Positions 7,396-13,323 of a stretch of 13,323 nucleotides of DNA are shown here, piece after piece. Under the pieces are notes generated by a model. The model was not told the DNA's origin, did no database searches, and saw nothing but the letters and a program-made list of their open reading frames with translations. This DNA comes from CAZPMO01 sp964587515 (GTDB lineage Bacteria > Pseudomonadota > Alphaproteobacteria > MPNO01): positions 1 through 13,323 of the forward strand of contig CAZPMO010000134.1 in NCBI GenBank assembly GCA_964587515.1. The letters are read 5' to 3'. Position numbers and translations under genes: made by a program. Within the stretch, counting starts at the first letter, position 1. Every line of letters starts with the position of its first letter.

Positions 7396-7428
7396 CCCGG
7401 CCGGGTTCGCCTTGGCGAATTGGCCGGG
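7396..7428 (+). terminator. Hairpin downstream of the peroxidase, possible terminator
   Basis: The hairpin starts four bases after the stop codon. CCCGGCC (7396-7402) pairs with GGCCGGG (7422-7428), and the loop contains a second perfect stem, TTCGCC-tt-GGCGAA (7406-7419). The structure is strong, but the following bases (TGTTCATAGG) lack a U tract. Intrinsic termination is therefore uncertain, and it may instead protect the 3' end of the transcript. Confidence 0.55.
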
Positions 7429-7453
7429 TGTTCATAGGAAGTAATCATTCAGG

Positions 7454-7485
7454 CCAATTGTTTGAACGCGTGAAAATTGGTTCAA
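7454..7485. repeat. Interleaved inverted repeats upstream of the 84-residue gene
   Basis: CCAATT (7454-7459) pairs with AATTGG (7475-7480), and TTGAAC (7462-7467) pairs with GTTCAA (7480-7485). The two dyads overlap, so only one can form at a time as RNA. This could be a regulator site or leader structure for the gene at 7576. The rest of the 183-base spacer after the peroxidase is AT-rich and shows no gene. Confidence 0.35.
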
Positions 7486-7575
7486 TGATACAGCGATCCA
7501 GATAAATGGGATTTCAGTGATTAAAGCAAACGACGACAGCAAAATTTGGTCAAACTCGAGCGTAGGAGCGGCAGC

Positions 7576-7830
7576 ATGAGATTTGCGTTGATGCCCCAGA
7601 CTTACGCGTGGGTCTGCATGCTGCTGGCCATTTCGATATTTTCGTTCCGTTTTGTCGAAATCGTGGGCTCCACGTACGCCTCTGGGCAGGAAGTGTTCGC
7701 CTTGATGCTGGTCATGCTTGGCGTCATCACCACGTCGGCTTCCTGGGCCTTCGGGTTTGTCATCGGTTTGTTTGTTGCGAAGTCCGCGAAACCCCGGCTG
7801 CGTTACAGACAGCTGAAGGATGATATCTAA
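7576..7830 (+). CDS. Small two-helix membrane protein, unknown function
   Basis: This 84-residue protein is not recognised as a member of any family. It has two hydrophobic segments likely to cross the membrane: about residues 10-30 (YAWVCMLLAISIFSFRF and following) and about 41-68 (FALMLVMLGVITT, then WAFGFVIGLFVA). The segments are joined by a short polar loop (GSTYASGQE). The C-terminal tail is basic (KSAKPRLRYRQLK) and probably cytoplasmic, which would place both ends inside. The start is well supported: AGGAG at 7564-7568 sits 7 bases before the ATG at 7576. A TTG at 7546 in the same frame is unnecessary. A GC-rich hairpin follows the stop at 7837-7853. Nearest neighbours are the heme peroxidase upstream and a 45-residue membrane protein gene downstream, each separated by AT-rich spacers. 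Confidence 0.75.
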   Translation: MRFALMPQTYAWVCMLLAISIFSFRFVEIVGSTYASGQEVFALMLVMLGVITTSASWAFGFVIGLFVAKSAKPRLRYRQLKDDI

Positions 7831-7836
7831 AGACAC

Positions 7837-7853
7837 GCGCCGCGGTCCGGCGC
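7837..7853 (+). terminator. GC-rich hairpin after the 84-residue gene, weak terminator candidate
   Basis: GCGCCG (7837-7842) and CGGCGC (7848-7853) form a perfect six-base-pair stem with a five-base loop, six bases after the stop codon. No U tract follows (TCTCCAG), so the stem alone is the evidence. Confidence 0.35.
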
Positions 7854-8080
7854 TCTCCAGACAATCGCCGGTCCTGACGGTGATCCGACAAATTCATATA
7901 ATTATTGCAATTATCATTGTGAAATTTAAAAATTCATCTGCCACTGGTTTTTTTATTCCATATTGTGTAACACGTAAATTTTAATCTCTAATAGTAATTC
8001 AACAAAACTTGAATTTTGTAAGAATAAATCAAGTTGAGGATGTTTGACCACATCCAGATCGCCCACGGAATGAGCTGAAA
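7854..8080. promoter_or_regulatory. AT-rich spacer with several dyads, likely promoter/leader of the 45-residue gene
   Basis: About 200 bases with AT content well above the rest of the window separate the two small membrane-protein genes. Dyads seen close to the downstream gene are ACAAAA/TTTTGT (8002-8007 and 8014-8019), AACTTGA/TCAAGTT (8006-8012 and 8029-8035, 16-base loop) and GGATGT/ACATCC (8038-8043 and 8050-8055, 6-base loop). The first two overlap, so they are mutually exclusive as RNA stems. A possible but weak promoter is TTCAAC (7998-8003) with AAGAAT (8020-8025). No ORF of interest was seen in the spacer. Confidence 0.4.
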
Positions 8081-8094
8081 TTAGGGAGCGGAGC

Positions 8095-8232
8095 ATGAGT
8101 GAGAACGAGAAAAACGAGTCGAAGAAACCGGGTTTGTGGGATGTTTCGCCGCTGTCGCCGCAATGGACGACGGCGTGCGTGTTTGTGCTGATCCTGTTCT
8201 TCACGGCCTCGATGTTTATCGGGCTGAATTGA
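8095..8232 (+). CDS. 45-residue single-span membrane protein, unknown function
   Basis: The reading frame encodes 45 residues: a charged, Lys/Glu/Asn-rich start (MSENEKNESKKPG), a segment LWDVSPLSPQW, and one strongly hydrophobic helix at about residues 25-44 that ends at GLN. The predicted orientation is N-terminus inside. Three things support a real gene despite its size. A strong ribosome binding site, GGGAG at 8084-8088, precedes the ATG at 8095. The protein has a clear amphipathic/hydrophobic organisation. A good intrinsic terminator lies 43 bases after the stop. No family was recognised. The helix has no histidine, which argues against a light-harvesting antenna peptide. Upstream lies an AT-rich leader with several dyads, so expression may be conditional. 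Confidence 0.7.
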   Translation: MSENEKNESKKPGLWDVSPLSPQWTTACVFVLILFFTASMFIGLN

Positions 8233-8244
8233 TTGTGCACTACT

Positions 8245-8259
8245 CGGCTTTCTGAGCCG
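8245..8259 (+). repeat. Small stem-loop just after the 45-residue gene
   Basis: CGGCT (8245-8249) pairs with AGCCG (8255-8259) around a five-base loop. It lies between the stop codon and the stronger terminator hairpin and may add to 3' end stability. No U tract follows directly. Confidence 0.35.
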
Positions 8260-8274
8260 CGGTGTCGAAATCGA

Positions 8275-8300
8275 CGGTCTTCGGACCGCTGTTTTTCTTT
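8275..8300 (+). terminator. Intrinsic terminator with UUCG tetraloop
   Basis: CGGTC (8275-8279), loop TTCG (8280-8283) and GACCG (8284-8288) form a perfect stem closed by the very stable UUCG tetraloop. CT and then GTTTTTCTTT (8291-8300) follow as the U tract. An outer alternative pairing of GCGGT with ACCGC is also possible. The polarity fits termination of the 45-residue gene and separates it from the SnoaL-like gene. Confidence 0.75.
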
Positions 8301-8363
8301 GTGCGGGAATGTTCGCTGGTATTGTAGAAGCGAATAATCGCGACACCGTGGGGAGGGAAGCAC

Positions 8364-8903
8364 ATGGGCAACGTCGACAACGGCAAATCGCTTGAAGCAC
8401 GCCTGCAGGCAATCGAAGACAGGCTCGAGATTTACAATCTGATCGCGTCTCATCCGCCGAGCGCGGATACCGGCGCCGATTACTACACCAGCGCCGTCTA
8501 TACCGAAGACGGCGTCTTCGACCGCGGCGAAGGGCTGGTGGGCGCGGTCGGCAACGACGCGGTCGCCGCCATCACCCAGTCACCCGAGCACCAACAGGCG
8601 ATCCAGAACGGCATCGGGCATTTCGCCGGATTGCCCTATATCGAGCTCGACGGCGATACGGCCTATGTCACGGCGTACCTGCAGATTCTCACCCCCGACA
8701 CGCTTGCCGAGGAGCGCGAACTTCCCAATCACGGATCTTCAAGCGGGTTTTTCATCCACCGCTTCGTCGCCACCCGATGGACGCTCGCGCGGACGCACGA
8801 AGGGTGGAAGATCAAGATCAGGAAAATTCGGCCGCTTGACGGATCCAGCCCCGCCCGGGAAATTCTCGAACAGGCGCTGGCGGCCTATCGCCCGGCGCAC
8901 TGA
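8364..8903 (+). CDS. SnoaL/NTF2-like domain protein
   Basis: This 179-residue protein has the cone-like alpha+beta-barrel pattern of the SnoaL-like superfamily (PF13577 type). It opens with the helix LEARLQAIEDRLEIYNLI. Next comes SADTGADYYTSAVYTEDGVFDRG, the usual position of the conserved Asp, Tyr and 'EDG.F' block. The end strands are FVATRWTLARTHEGWKIKIRKIRPLDG. Members include polyketide cyclases, dehydratases, aromatic-ring hydroxylating dioxygenase beta subunit relatives and many uncharacterised proteins, so the activity cannot be assigned. The ATG at 8364 is preceded by GGGAGGGA, a strong ribosome binding site. The gene stands alone between the UUCG terminator and the convergent lipoprotein gene, whose stop is 23 bases away. 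A link to the monooxygenase-amidohydrolase locus some 3-5 kb upstream is possible but not supported by direct adjacency. Confidence 0.85.
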   Translation: MGNVDNGKSLEARLQAIEDRLEIYNLIASHPPSADTGADYYTSAVYTEDGVFDRGEGLVGAVGNDAVAAITQSPEHQQAIQNGIGHFAGLPYIELDGDTAYVTAYLQILTPDTLAEERELPNHGSSSGFFIHRFVATRWTLARTHEGWKIKIRKIRPLDGSSPAREILEQALAAYRPAH

Positions 8904-8926
8904 GGGGTTCTCTTAGGGGACCGGAA

Positions 8927-9835
8927 TTATCGCGCGCCGTCGCGGCGCGCGTTCTGCGGCGCGGTGGATGACACGCCCGTTGACGGGCGGCGCAGCAGGT
9001 CGAGGATGCCGCCGGTCGCGGCGCGGGCGACGATAAAGGCAAGCTCGCCCCAGGCGCCGTTCAGCGCGCCCTCGGGCACCGCGTTGCGCTGTTTGAGATT
9101 GCCGATCTCGGTGCCGTCGGCGCGCAGGATCGACCAGATGATTTCGATGTCGCGGCGGCCACGCTCAATGCGGCCCAGCGCCACGCTGCCGGCAACAACA
9201 AGCGTGTCGTCGTTGATCTCGTCGATCACGTTGAGCCGCGCGCCGCGAAGCGCCGCCGCCATGGCGATCCTGAGCGCGCGTCGTCCGGCGCCCGGCGCGC
9301 CCGCCACCGGCACCACGTGCAACGAGCCGGGTGGCGGGCTGGCGTAACGCGGCGCGGGATCCTGCATCAGGGCGGCGATGCCCTTGGCGGAACGCGCCGC
9401 GTAACGGACGATCAGCGCCGGAGCGCCGTTTTCCCAGGCCGCGCGCCTGACCTTGCCGGAGACCGTGTGATTGCCGATCAGTCCGCCGCCGGCATCGACC
9501 AGATCCCATATCAAATCGATTTCAAGCCACTCCTCGCCCAGCGGGCGCGCCTTGGCGCGGGCCTGAAGGAATCGGCTGGCGCGGTTGCCGGACGACGTCC
9601 AGGCCGGGATGTTGCGTTCGAGCAGCGCCTTTGTCAGCGCGTCGGGGAAAGCGCGCGCGACGGCTTGCGGCGCGCCATCCACATCGAGGACCACGATGCC
9701 GGCGCGATCGGGCAGGCGCAGCAGCGGATTATGGCGCACGGATTCTTCCGGCGCGAAGGGATGCGGCATGGGCTGGCAGGCGGCGAGGAGCCCCGCGCAC
9801 AGTATGATCGCGGCGTTTATCCTTAGAACGCGCAT
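8927..9835 (-). CDS. Predicted outer-membrane or periplasmic lipoprotein, unknown function
   Basis: This 302-residue protein starts at the ATG at 9835 with a type II signal peptide (MRVLRINAAIILCAGLLAAC). The lipobox is LLAAC with Cys20 as the lipidated residue. The mature part is a mixed alpha/beta sequence with two similar-looking halves. Both contain a stretch of the type 'EIDLIWDLVDAGGGLIGNHTVSG' or 'DIEIIWSILRADGTEIGNLKQRN', starting near residues 107 and 236. This suggests an internal duplication. I do not recognise a named family. The open frame extends to 10069, but that part overlaps pgeF and is not signal-like. The gene is last in the hldD-lgt-midA-pgeF block. It is an apparent substrate for the lipoprotein acyltransferase Lgt encoded in the same operon, as are all lipoproteins. 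The ribosome binding site is weak (GGGGA, somewhat far), so coupling to upstream translation is possible. Confidence 0.82.
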   Translation of the reverse strand: MRVLRINAAIILCAGLLAACQPMPHPFAPEESVRHNPLLRLPDRAGIVVLDVDGAPQAVARAFPDALTKALLERNIPAWTSSGNRASRFLQARAKARPLGEEWLEIDLIWDLVDAGGGLIGNHTVSGKVRRAAWENGAPALIVRYAARSAKGIAALMQDPAPRYASPPPGSLHVVPVAGAPGAGRRALRIAMAAALRGARLNVIDEINDDTLVVAGSVALGRIERGRRDIEIIWSILRADGTEIGNLKQRNAVPEGALNGAWGELAFIVARAATGGILDLLRRPSTGVSSTAPQNARRDGAR

Positions 9836-9888
9836 GTCGCGAGCATCCCCAGCAGGAATAGAACGACGAAGATAATGAGATAAGGCAT
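9823..9888 (-). CDS. Possible 21-residue hydrophobic peptide overlapping the lipoprotein start
   Basis: Between pgeF and the lipoprotein gene, the minus strand encodes a 21-residue peptide that starts MPYLIIFVVLFLL and ends CAF. It is almost wholly hydrophobic, with a TAGG element six bases or so before the ATG at 9888. Its stop codon (9823-9825) lies about ten bases inside the lipoprotein reading frame, in a different frame, so ribosomes terminating there could reinitiate at the ATG at 9835. It may be a genuine small membrane peptide or a translational coupler. A chance reading frame cannot be ruled out at this length. Confidence 0.35.
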   Translation of the reverse strand: MPYLIIFVVLFLLGMLATCAF

Positions 9889-9917
9889 GCAAGCCTATTT
9901 TACGAGAGCGATCGCCC

Positions 9918-10694
9918 TCATGGCGAGCGCCCGATGAGAGCGATCGCCGACAGGCCGCGACCGTAATCGTCCTCGCCTCGCAATGTCGCGCGGCGATAGC
10001 TGAAAAACGGCGCGTCGCGGGCGCAGGTGTCGAGCCCGCTTGCGGCGACCTCGCCAATACCGGACGCATCGAGGCGGCGGGCGACGAAACCCGCGAGATC
10101 GAAACGAAAATGCCCGTCGCGTTCGGCGTTCACGAAGAAATCGGCATTGGCCGGGTCGTCGGCCAGGAACGGCGCGGGAAATTCCGGACCCACCTCATAC
10201 GAGGCCTGCGCGATGCAGGGGCCGATGGCGGCGTTGATGCGATCGCGCCGCGCTCCCAGCTTCTCCATTGCCTCGAGCGTGGTGGCCAGCACACCGGCCA
10301 GCGCGCCGCGCCAGCCGGCGTGCGCCGCGCCGATCACGCCGGCTTCCGCATCGGCGAACAGCACCGGCGCGCAGTCGGCGGTCAAGATGCCGAGCGCGAT
10401 GCCGGACGCGCGGGTGACCATGGCGTCAGCGGGGGTGGGGTCCCGCCGGTCGTCGTCCCGGGCGACGACGCGCACATTGACGCCGTGCACCTGATAGGCG
10501 GTGACCAGCGCGTCGACCCGCAGGCTCAGCCGGCCCATGGCGCGTTCGCGGTTTTCCGCCACATGATCAGCATTATCGCTGGAGCCGAAGCCGCAATTGA
10601 GAGAGGCGTACAGGCCGCCGCTGACGCCGCCCTCGCGGGTGAAGAAGCCATGGGCCAGGCGGTCGGGCGCCTCAAGCGATGGCAGGGTGATCAA
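9918..10694 (-). CDS. pgeF: PgeF/YfiH-family peptidoglycan editing factor (multicopper/purine phosphorylase fold)
   Basis: This 258-residue protein belongs to the YfiH/PgeF/laccase-domain family (formerly DUF152). The three zinc-binding residues of the family are visible: His70 (AYQVHG), Cys108 (TADCAP) and His125 (AAHAGWRG). The N-terminus LAHGFFTREGGVS is also typical. In E. coli the protein prevents wrong amino acid incorporation into peptidoglycan. Related enzymes act on purine nucleosides (adenosine deaminase and phosphorylase activities). The start is the TTG at 10694, which fits the normal N-terminal length and overlaps the midA stop (bases 10691-10693) in a TTGA junction, implying translational coupling. 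No ATG is available near enough without loss of the conserved start. It lies between midA and the lipoprotein gene, a common alphaproteobacterial arrangement. Confidence 0.9.
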   Translation of the reverse strand: MITLPSLEAPDRLAHGFFTREGGVSGGLYASLNCGFGSSDNADHVAENRERAMGRLSLRVDALVTAYQVHGVNVRVVARDDDRRDPTPADAMVTRASGIALGILTADCAPVLFADAEAGVIGAAHAGWRGALAGVLATTLEAMEKLGARRDRINAAIGPCIAQASYEVGPEFPAPFLADDPANADFFVNAERDGHFRFDLAGFVARRLDASGIGEVAASGLDTCARDAPFFSYRRATLRGEDDYGRGLSAIALIGRSP

Positions 10695-11791
10695 CTTACC
10701 GCCGCCTCCTGTTCGAACCCGGCCGGGACCGCCATGTCCGGCGCGGTCAGCGCCAGCACCTTGAACAGGGTTCCCATTTCCGCGCTCCCGGCCAGGCGTC
10801 GGGCGTCGGCGCGCAATGTCTCGGCCCGCTCCGGCGTGGCGTCGCGTAACAGGCGTTGCAGCCGGACGCCCAGCCCGATGCGTTCCAGAAACAGACCTTG
10901 GGGCAGCGGGCCGTGTGCGGCGGCGCCCATGGCCGCCGCGTCTTCGGCCAGGGTCTGAAAATCAACATGGGCGGTGAGGTCGGTTTCTCCCGGCCGGGCG
11001 AGGGTTTCCGCGTAGCGATGATCGGCGACCGCCTGCAAAGACTCGCCCGGCGCGCTGCGTCCGGGTCCGTAATCGATGATCAGCGCCGCACCGCCGGTCG
11101 AGACCAGTCGCGCGCCGATGTCGCGGGCAAGCGTTCGCGCCGCGGGGGTCACTTCGCAGATGCCGCCGACCGGCGCGTCCCACATTGCCGTCGGGATGGG
11201 CGGGTCGGGCTCGACCGGTTCCGCCGCCGCTACGAAACACAGCCCGCCCCCGTTCGGCTCAAGCCCGACGCAACGGCGATGCCAGCCGTCGTCGGCCCGG
11301 ACGAACTGCTCGACCGCCAGCGCGTCGAAAAATTCGTTGGCGATCAGCAGCAGCGGCAGATCCGAAACGCCGTCCAGCCGGTCGTGCCAGCGTGGCCCGT
11401 GGCGGCCAAGATTTTCCGACTGAATGCGCCGCAAGGTGGGGCTGGTCTCCACCAGATGCAGTTCCATCGCTTCCATGAATTCCGAGTCGGCGCGGGCCGC
11501 GCGCAACGCGTCCGCCATCAGCGTGCCGCGCCCGGGGCCCAGCTCGACAAACAAAAAATGTTTAGGCGCGCCCATCTGGCGCCACGCCACCACGCACCAC
11601 AGCCCGATCAGTTCGCCGAACATCTGGCTGATTTCAGGCGCGGTGGTGAAATCGCCCGCCGCGCCCAGCGGATCGCGCGTCACGTAATAGCCGTCTTCCG
11701 GATCGCCCATCGCCATCGCCATATAATCCGCCACCGGGATCGGACCCTCGGCGCGGATGCGGCTGCGGATACGGCGTTCCAGCGGCGTCAT
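10691..11791 (-). CDS. MidA-family SAM-dependent methyltransferase (NDUFAF7 homologue)
   Basis: This 366-residue protein is in the MidA/NDUFAF7 family (PF02636). In mitochondria the homologue methylates an arginine of the complex I subunit NDUFS2 during assembly; a bacterial role is inferred by similarity. Signature blocks are GDFTTAPEISQMFGE (46-60), the SAM-binding loop FVELGPGRGTLMADALRAAR (81-100), LLIANEFFDALAVEQFV (about 148-164) and the later VDFQTLAEDAAAMG segment. The start at 11791 (ATG) overlaps the lgt stop as ATGA (stop 11788-11790). The reading frame open to 12301 only reflects shadowing of lgt. The next gene, pgeF, overlaps its stop by a few bases. The order lgt-midA-pgeF is widespread in alphaproteobacteria and suggests one transcript. 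Confidence 0.93.
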   Translation of the reverse strand: MTPLERRIRSRIRAEGPIPVADYMAMAMGDPEDGYYVTRDPLGAAGDFTTAPEISQMFGELIGLWCVVAWRQMGAPKHFLFVELGPGRGTLMADALRAARADSEFMEAMELHLVETSPTLRRIQSENLGRHGPRWHDRLDGVSDLPLLLIANEFFDALAVEQFVRADDGWHRRCVGLEPNGGGLCFVAAAEPVEPDPPIPTAMWDAPVGGICEVTPAARTLARDIGARLVSTGGAALIIDYGPGRSAPGESLQAVADHRYAETLARPGETDLTAHVDFQTLAEDAAAMGAAAHGPLPQGLFLERIGLGVRLQRLLRDATPERAETLRADARRLAGSAEMGTLFKVLALTAPDMAVPAGFEQEAAVS

Positions 11792-12579
11792 GCGCGTCTG
11801 CCGGCGTAATGGATCAAATAAATTCCGATCAGCAGCAACGGCAGCGACAGCATCTGCCCCATGGTGGCGCCGGCGAACAGAAAGCCGAGATGGGCGTCGG
11901 GTTCCCGGAAGAACTCCACCACGATGCGCGCGATTCCATAGCCGCACAAAAAACAGCCGACCAGCAGGCCGGGCCTCTCCAGCGCCCGCGTGCGCGTGGC
12001 GATCCCGGCGAGGATGATGAACAGCACCAAACCTTCCAGCATCGCTTCGTAAAGCTGGCTCGGGTGCCTTGGCAAGGGTCCGCCATGCGGGAATACCATC
12101 GCCCAGGACACGGTGCTGGCGCGCCCGAACAGCTCGCCATTGATAAAATTCGCGATGCGGCCGAAGAACAACCCGATCGGCGCCGCGCAGACCACCAGAT
12201 CGCCGACCGCCAGCCAGTTGATGTTGCGCCGCCACGCGAACAGCAGCACCGCCGCCGCCATGCCGAGAAGCCCGCCGTGAAAGGACATGCCGCCCTGCCA
12301 CATGGCGAGCGCGGCCAGCGGATTTTCGAGGTAAAAACCGGGCCGGTAGAACAGTACGTAGCCGAACCGTCCGCCGAGTACGATGCCCAGCGTCGCCCAG
12401 ACCACGAAATCGTCAAGGTCGCGGGCCGTCATCGCCTGCGGCGGGCGGCGGCTGAGATAGAGCATGTAGCGCCAGCCGCCCAGGATGCCGACAATATAGG
12501 CGAGCGCATACCAGCGGATGGCGAAGGGGCCGATCTGCACTATCACCGGATCGATGGCGGGGAAGGCTATCGCGAACAT
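11788..12579 (-). CDS. lgt: Phosphatidylglycerol-prolipoprotein diacylglyceryl transferase
   Basis: This 263-residue inner-membrane enzyme transfers diacylglycerol from phosphatidylglycerol to the lipobox cysteine of prolipoproteins, the first step of lipoprotein maturation. Signature features are the catalytic-region His101 (MSFHGGLLG), the Lgt pattern GRIANFINGELFG (140-152) with Arg141 and Glu149, HPSQLYEA (172-179), and VEFFREPDAHLG (221-232) with Arg225. Multiple hydrophobic spans are evident, as expected for a seven-helix protein, and length matches the family. The ATG at 12579 is 12 bases after the hldD stop. Its ribosome binding site is not obvious, but the close spacing implies coupling. 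Its own stop overlaps the midA start as ATGA. Confidence 0.96.
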   Translation of the reverse strand: MFAIAFPAIDPVIVQIGPFAIRWYALAYIVGILGGWRYMLYLSRRPPQAMTARDLDDFVVWATLGIVLGGRFGYVLFYRPGFYLENPLAALAMWQGGMSFHGGLLGMAAAVLLFAWRRNINWLAVGDLVVCAAPIGLFFGRIANFINGELFGRASTVSWAMVFPHGGPLPRHPSQLYEAMLEGLVLFIILAGIATRTRALERPGLLVGCFLCGYGIARIVVEFFREPDAHLGFLFAGATMGQMLSLPLLLIGIYLIHYAGRRA

Positions 12580-12591
12580 CGGCCCGGTTGG

Positions 12592-13323
12592 CTAGACATA
12601 TGGATCGTCCGTCTCCAGGTAATCGCGCACATAGTTGCCCACGCCCTTTTCCAACTCGGTAAAGGGTTTCGCATAGCCCGCGGCGCGCAATCGCTCCATG
12701 CGCGCCTCGGTGAAATATTGGTATTGCCGGCGGATGTTCAAAGGCGTGTCCACGTAACGGATATCGGGCTCCTCGCGTCGCGCCGCGTAGACCGCGCGCG
12801 CGAGGTCGGCGAAGCTGCGCGCCTTGCCGGCGCCGACGTTGAACAGCCCGCTCACATGCGGCGTCTCATAGAGCCACAGCATCACATCGACGCAATCGCC
12901 GACCCAGACAAAATCGCGAAGCTGCCCGCCGTCCTGGTAATCGGGGTGGTGCGACCGGAACAGCACCGCCGCGCCGCCGCCCGCCACTTCGCGCCAGTTC
13001 TTCAGGGCAACGCTGATCTGGCCTTCCTTGTGATATTCGTTCGGGCCGTAAACGTTGAAGAATTTCAGTCCGGCCCATTGCGGCGGCGTCGATGCGCCGG
13101 CCGCCACCGTGCGCGCGACGGCCCGGTCGAACAGGTTCTTGCTCCAGCCATAGGGGTTGAGGGGGCGCAGCGCCGCCAGCGCTTTTTCGGACGCATCGTC
13201 GTCGAAACCGAGGCTGCCATCGCCATAGGTCGCCGCCGACGAGGCGTAGATCAGGCGCACCCCGTTGGTGGTGCACCAGGCCCACAGCTCGGCGGTGAAA
13301 TGAAAATTGTTTTCGAGAATGAA
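12592..13323 (-). CDS. hldD: ADP-L-glycero-D-manno-heptose 6-epimerase (start outside window)
   Basis: The frame is open to the right edge, with the start beyond it. The visible 243 residues lack only the first NAD-binding part. This short-chain dehydrogenase-type epimerase converts ADP-D-glycero- to ADP-L-glycero-D-manno-heptose for lipopolysaccharide inner core synthesis. Visible features include YASSAATYGDG (active-site Ser/Thr region) and PYGWSKNLFD (catalytic Tyr-x-x-x-Lys). They also include FFNVYGPNEYHKEG, QLRDFVWVGDCVDV, and a FNVGAGKARSF cofactor/substrate block typical of HldD. The C-terminal end is ETDDPYV. It is the first visible gene of the minus-strand operon that continues to lgt 12 bases later. 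The gene symbol rests on motif agreement; a paralogous NDP-sugar epimerase is possible but less likely. Confidence 0.9.
   Translation of the reverse strand, partial: FILENNFHFTAELWAWCTTNGVRLIYASSAATYGDGSLGFDDDASEKALAALRPLNPYGWSKNLFDRAVARTVAAGASTPPQWAGLKFFNVYGPNEYHKEGQISVALKNWREVAGGGAAVLFRSHHPDYQDGGQLRDFVWVGDCVDVMLWLYETPHVSGLFNVGAGKARSFADLARAVYAARREEPDIRYVDTPLNIRRQYQYFTEARMERLRAAGYAKPFTELEKGVGNYVRDYLETDDPYV

Noticed and set aside
8095..8232. 45-residue protein as a light-harvesting antenna or cytochrome oxidase small subunit
   Set aside because: The helix has no histidine ligand and the sequence does not match the motifs I know for either family.
8931..8951. CGCGCGCC/GGCGCGCG hairpin as a terminator for the convergent SnoaL-like and lipoprotein genes
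   Set aside because: The stem is perfect but lies inside the lipoprotein coding end with no U tract on either strand, and such GC palindromes are common here.
10110..11809. Two long plus-strand frames (282 and 317 residues) opposite pgeF and midA
   Set aside because: Arg/Gly-rich shadow frames of a high-GC region; the genes on the minus strand are secure.

Overview
The window looks like chromosomal DNA of an alphaproteobacterium, probably a draft or metagenome-derived scaffold because it carries a run of 29 N bases at 2274-2302. The evidence is the high GC of most of the window, the tightly overlapping hldD-lgt-midA-pgeF block, and the style of the catabolic enzymes. No tRNA, rRNA, CRISPR array, insertion sequence or phage gene was seen.

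Layout. (1) Positions 1-1532, minus strand: a secreted metallo-beta-lactamase-fold hydrolase followed by a small nitrobindin-like heme-binding beta-barrel protein cut by the left edge. This block has visibly lower GC than the rest (about 47-55% in lines counted by hand). Its left-pointing 5' end abuts a DUF4197 gene that has lost its N-terminal half, so the junction near 1535 looks like a recombination or insertion boundary. (2) Positions 2129-5404: a class A FAD monooxygenase (+, interrupted by the N gap), convergent with an amidohydrolase (-) that lies downstream of a MarR-family regulator (-). Together they look like a small regulated catabolic locus for an unidentified, probably aromatic, compound. 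(3) Positions 5632-7392: a secreted animal-type heme peroxidase (+) with all heme-linking and catalytic residues, followed by a hairpin. (4) Positions 7396-8363: a low-GC stretch with two small membrane-protein genes, one of 84 residues and one of only 45 residues. The 45-residue gene has a strong ribosome binding site, a cluster of inverted repeats upstream and a UUCG-loop terminator downstream. (5) Positions 8364-8903: a SnoaL/NTF2-like protein (+). (6) Positions 8927-13323, minus strand: an envelope and housekeeping operon, hldD (partial), lgt, midA, pgeF, a possible 21-residue hydrophobic peptide, and a lipoprotein. The lgt-midA and midA-pgeF junctions overlap by a few bases, so translation is probably coupled.

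How the genes fit together. The operon at the right makes or modifies the envelope: a lipopolysaccharide heptose precursor, lipoprotein acylation and a lipoprotein substrate. It also carries MidA, a protein methyltransferase-type factor, and PgeF, a peptidoglycan/purine quality-control enzyme. The centre is metabolic accessory DNA. No clearly new multi-gene system was found. The items most worth following up are the tiny-protein/structured-leader unit at 7996-8300, the truncated DUF4197/MBL junction, and the MarR-controlled monooxygenase-amidohydrolase pair.
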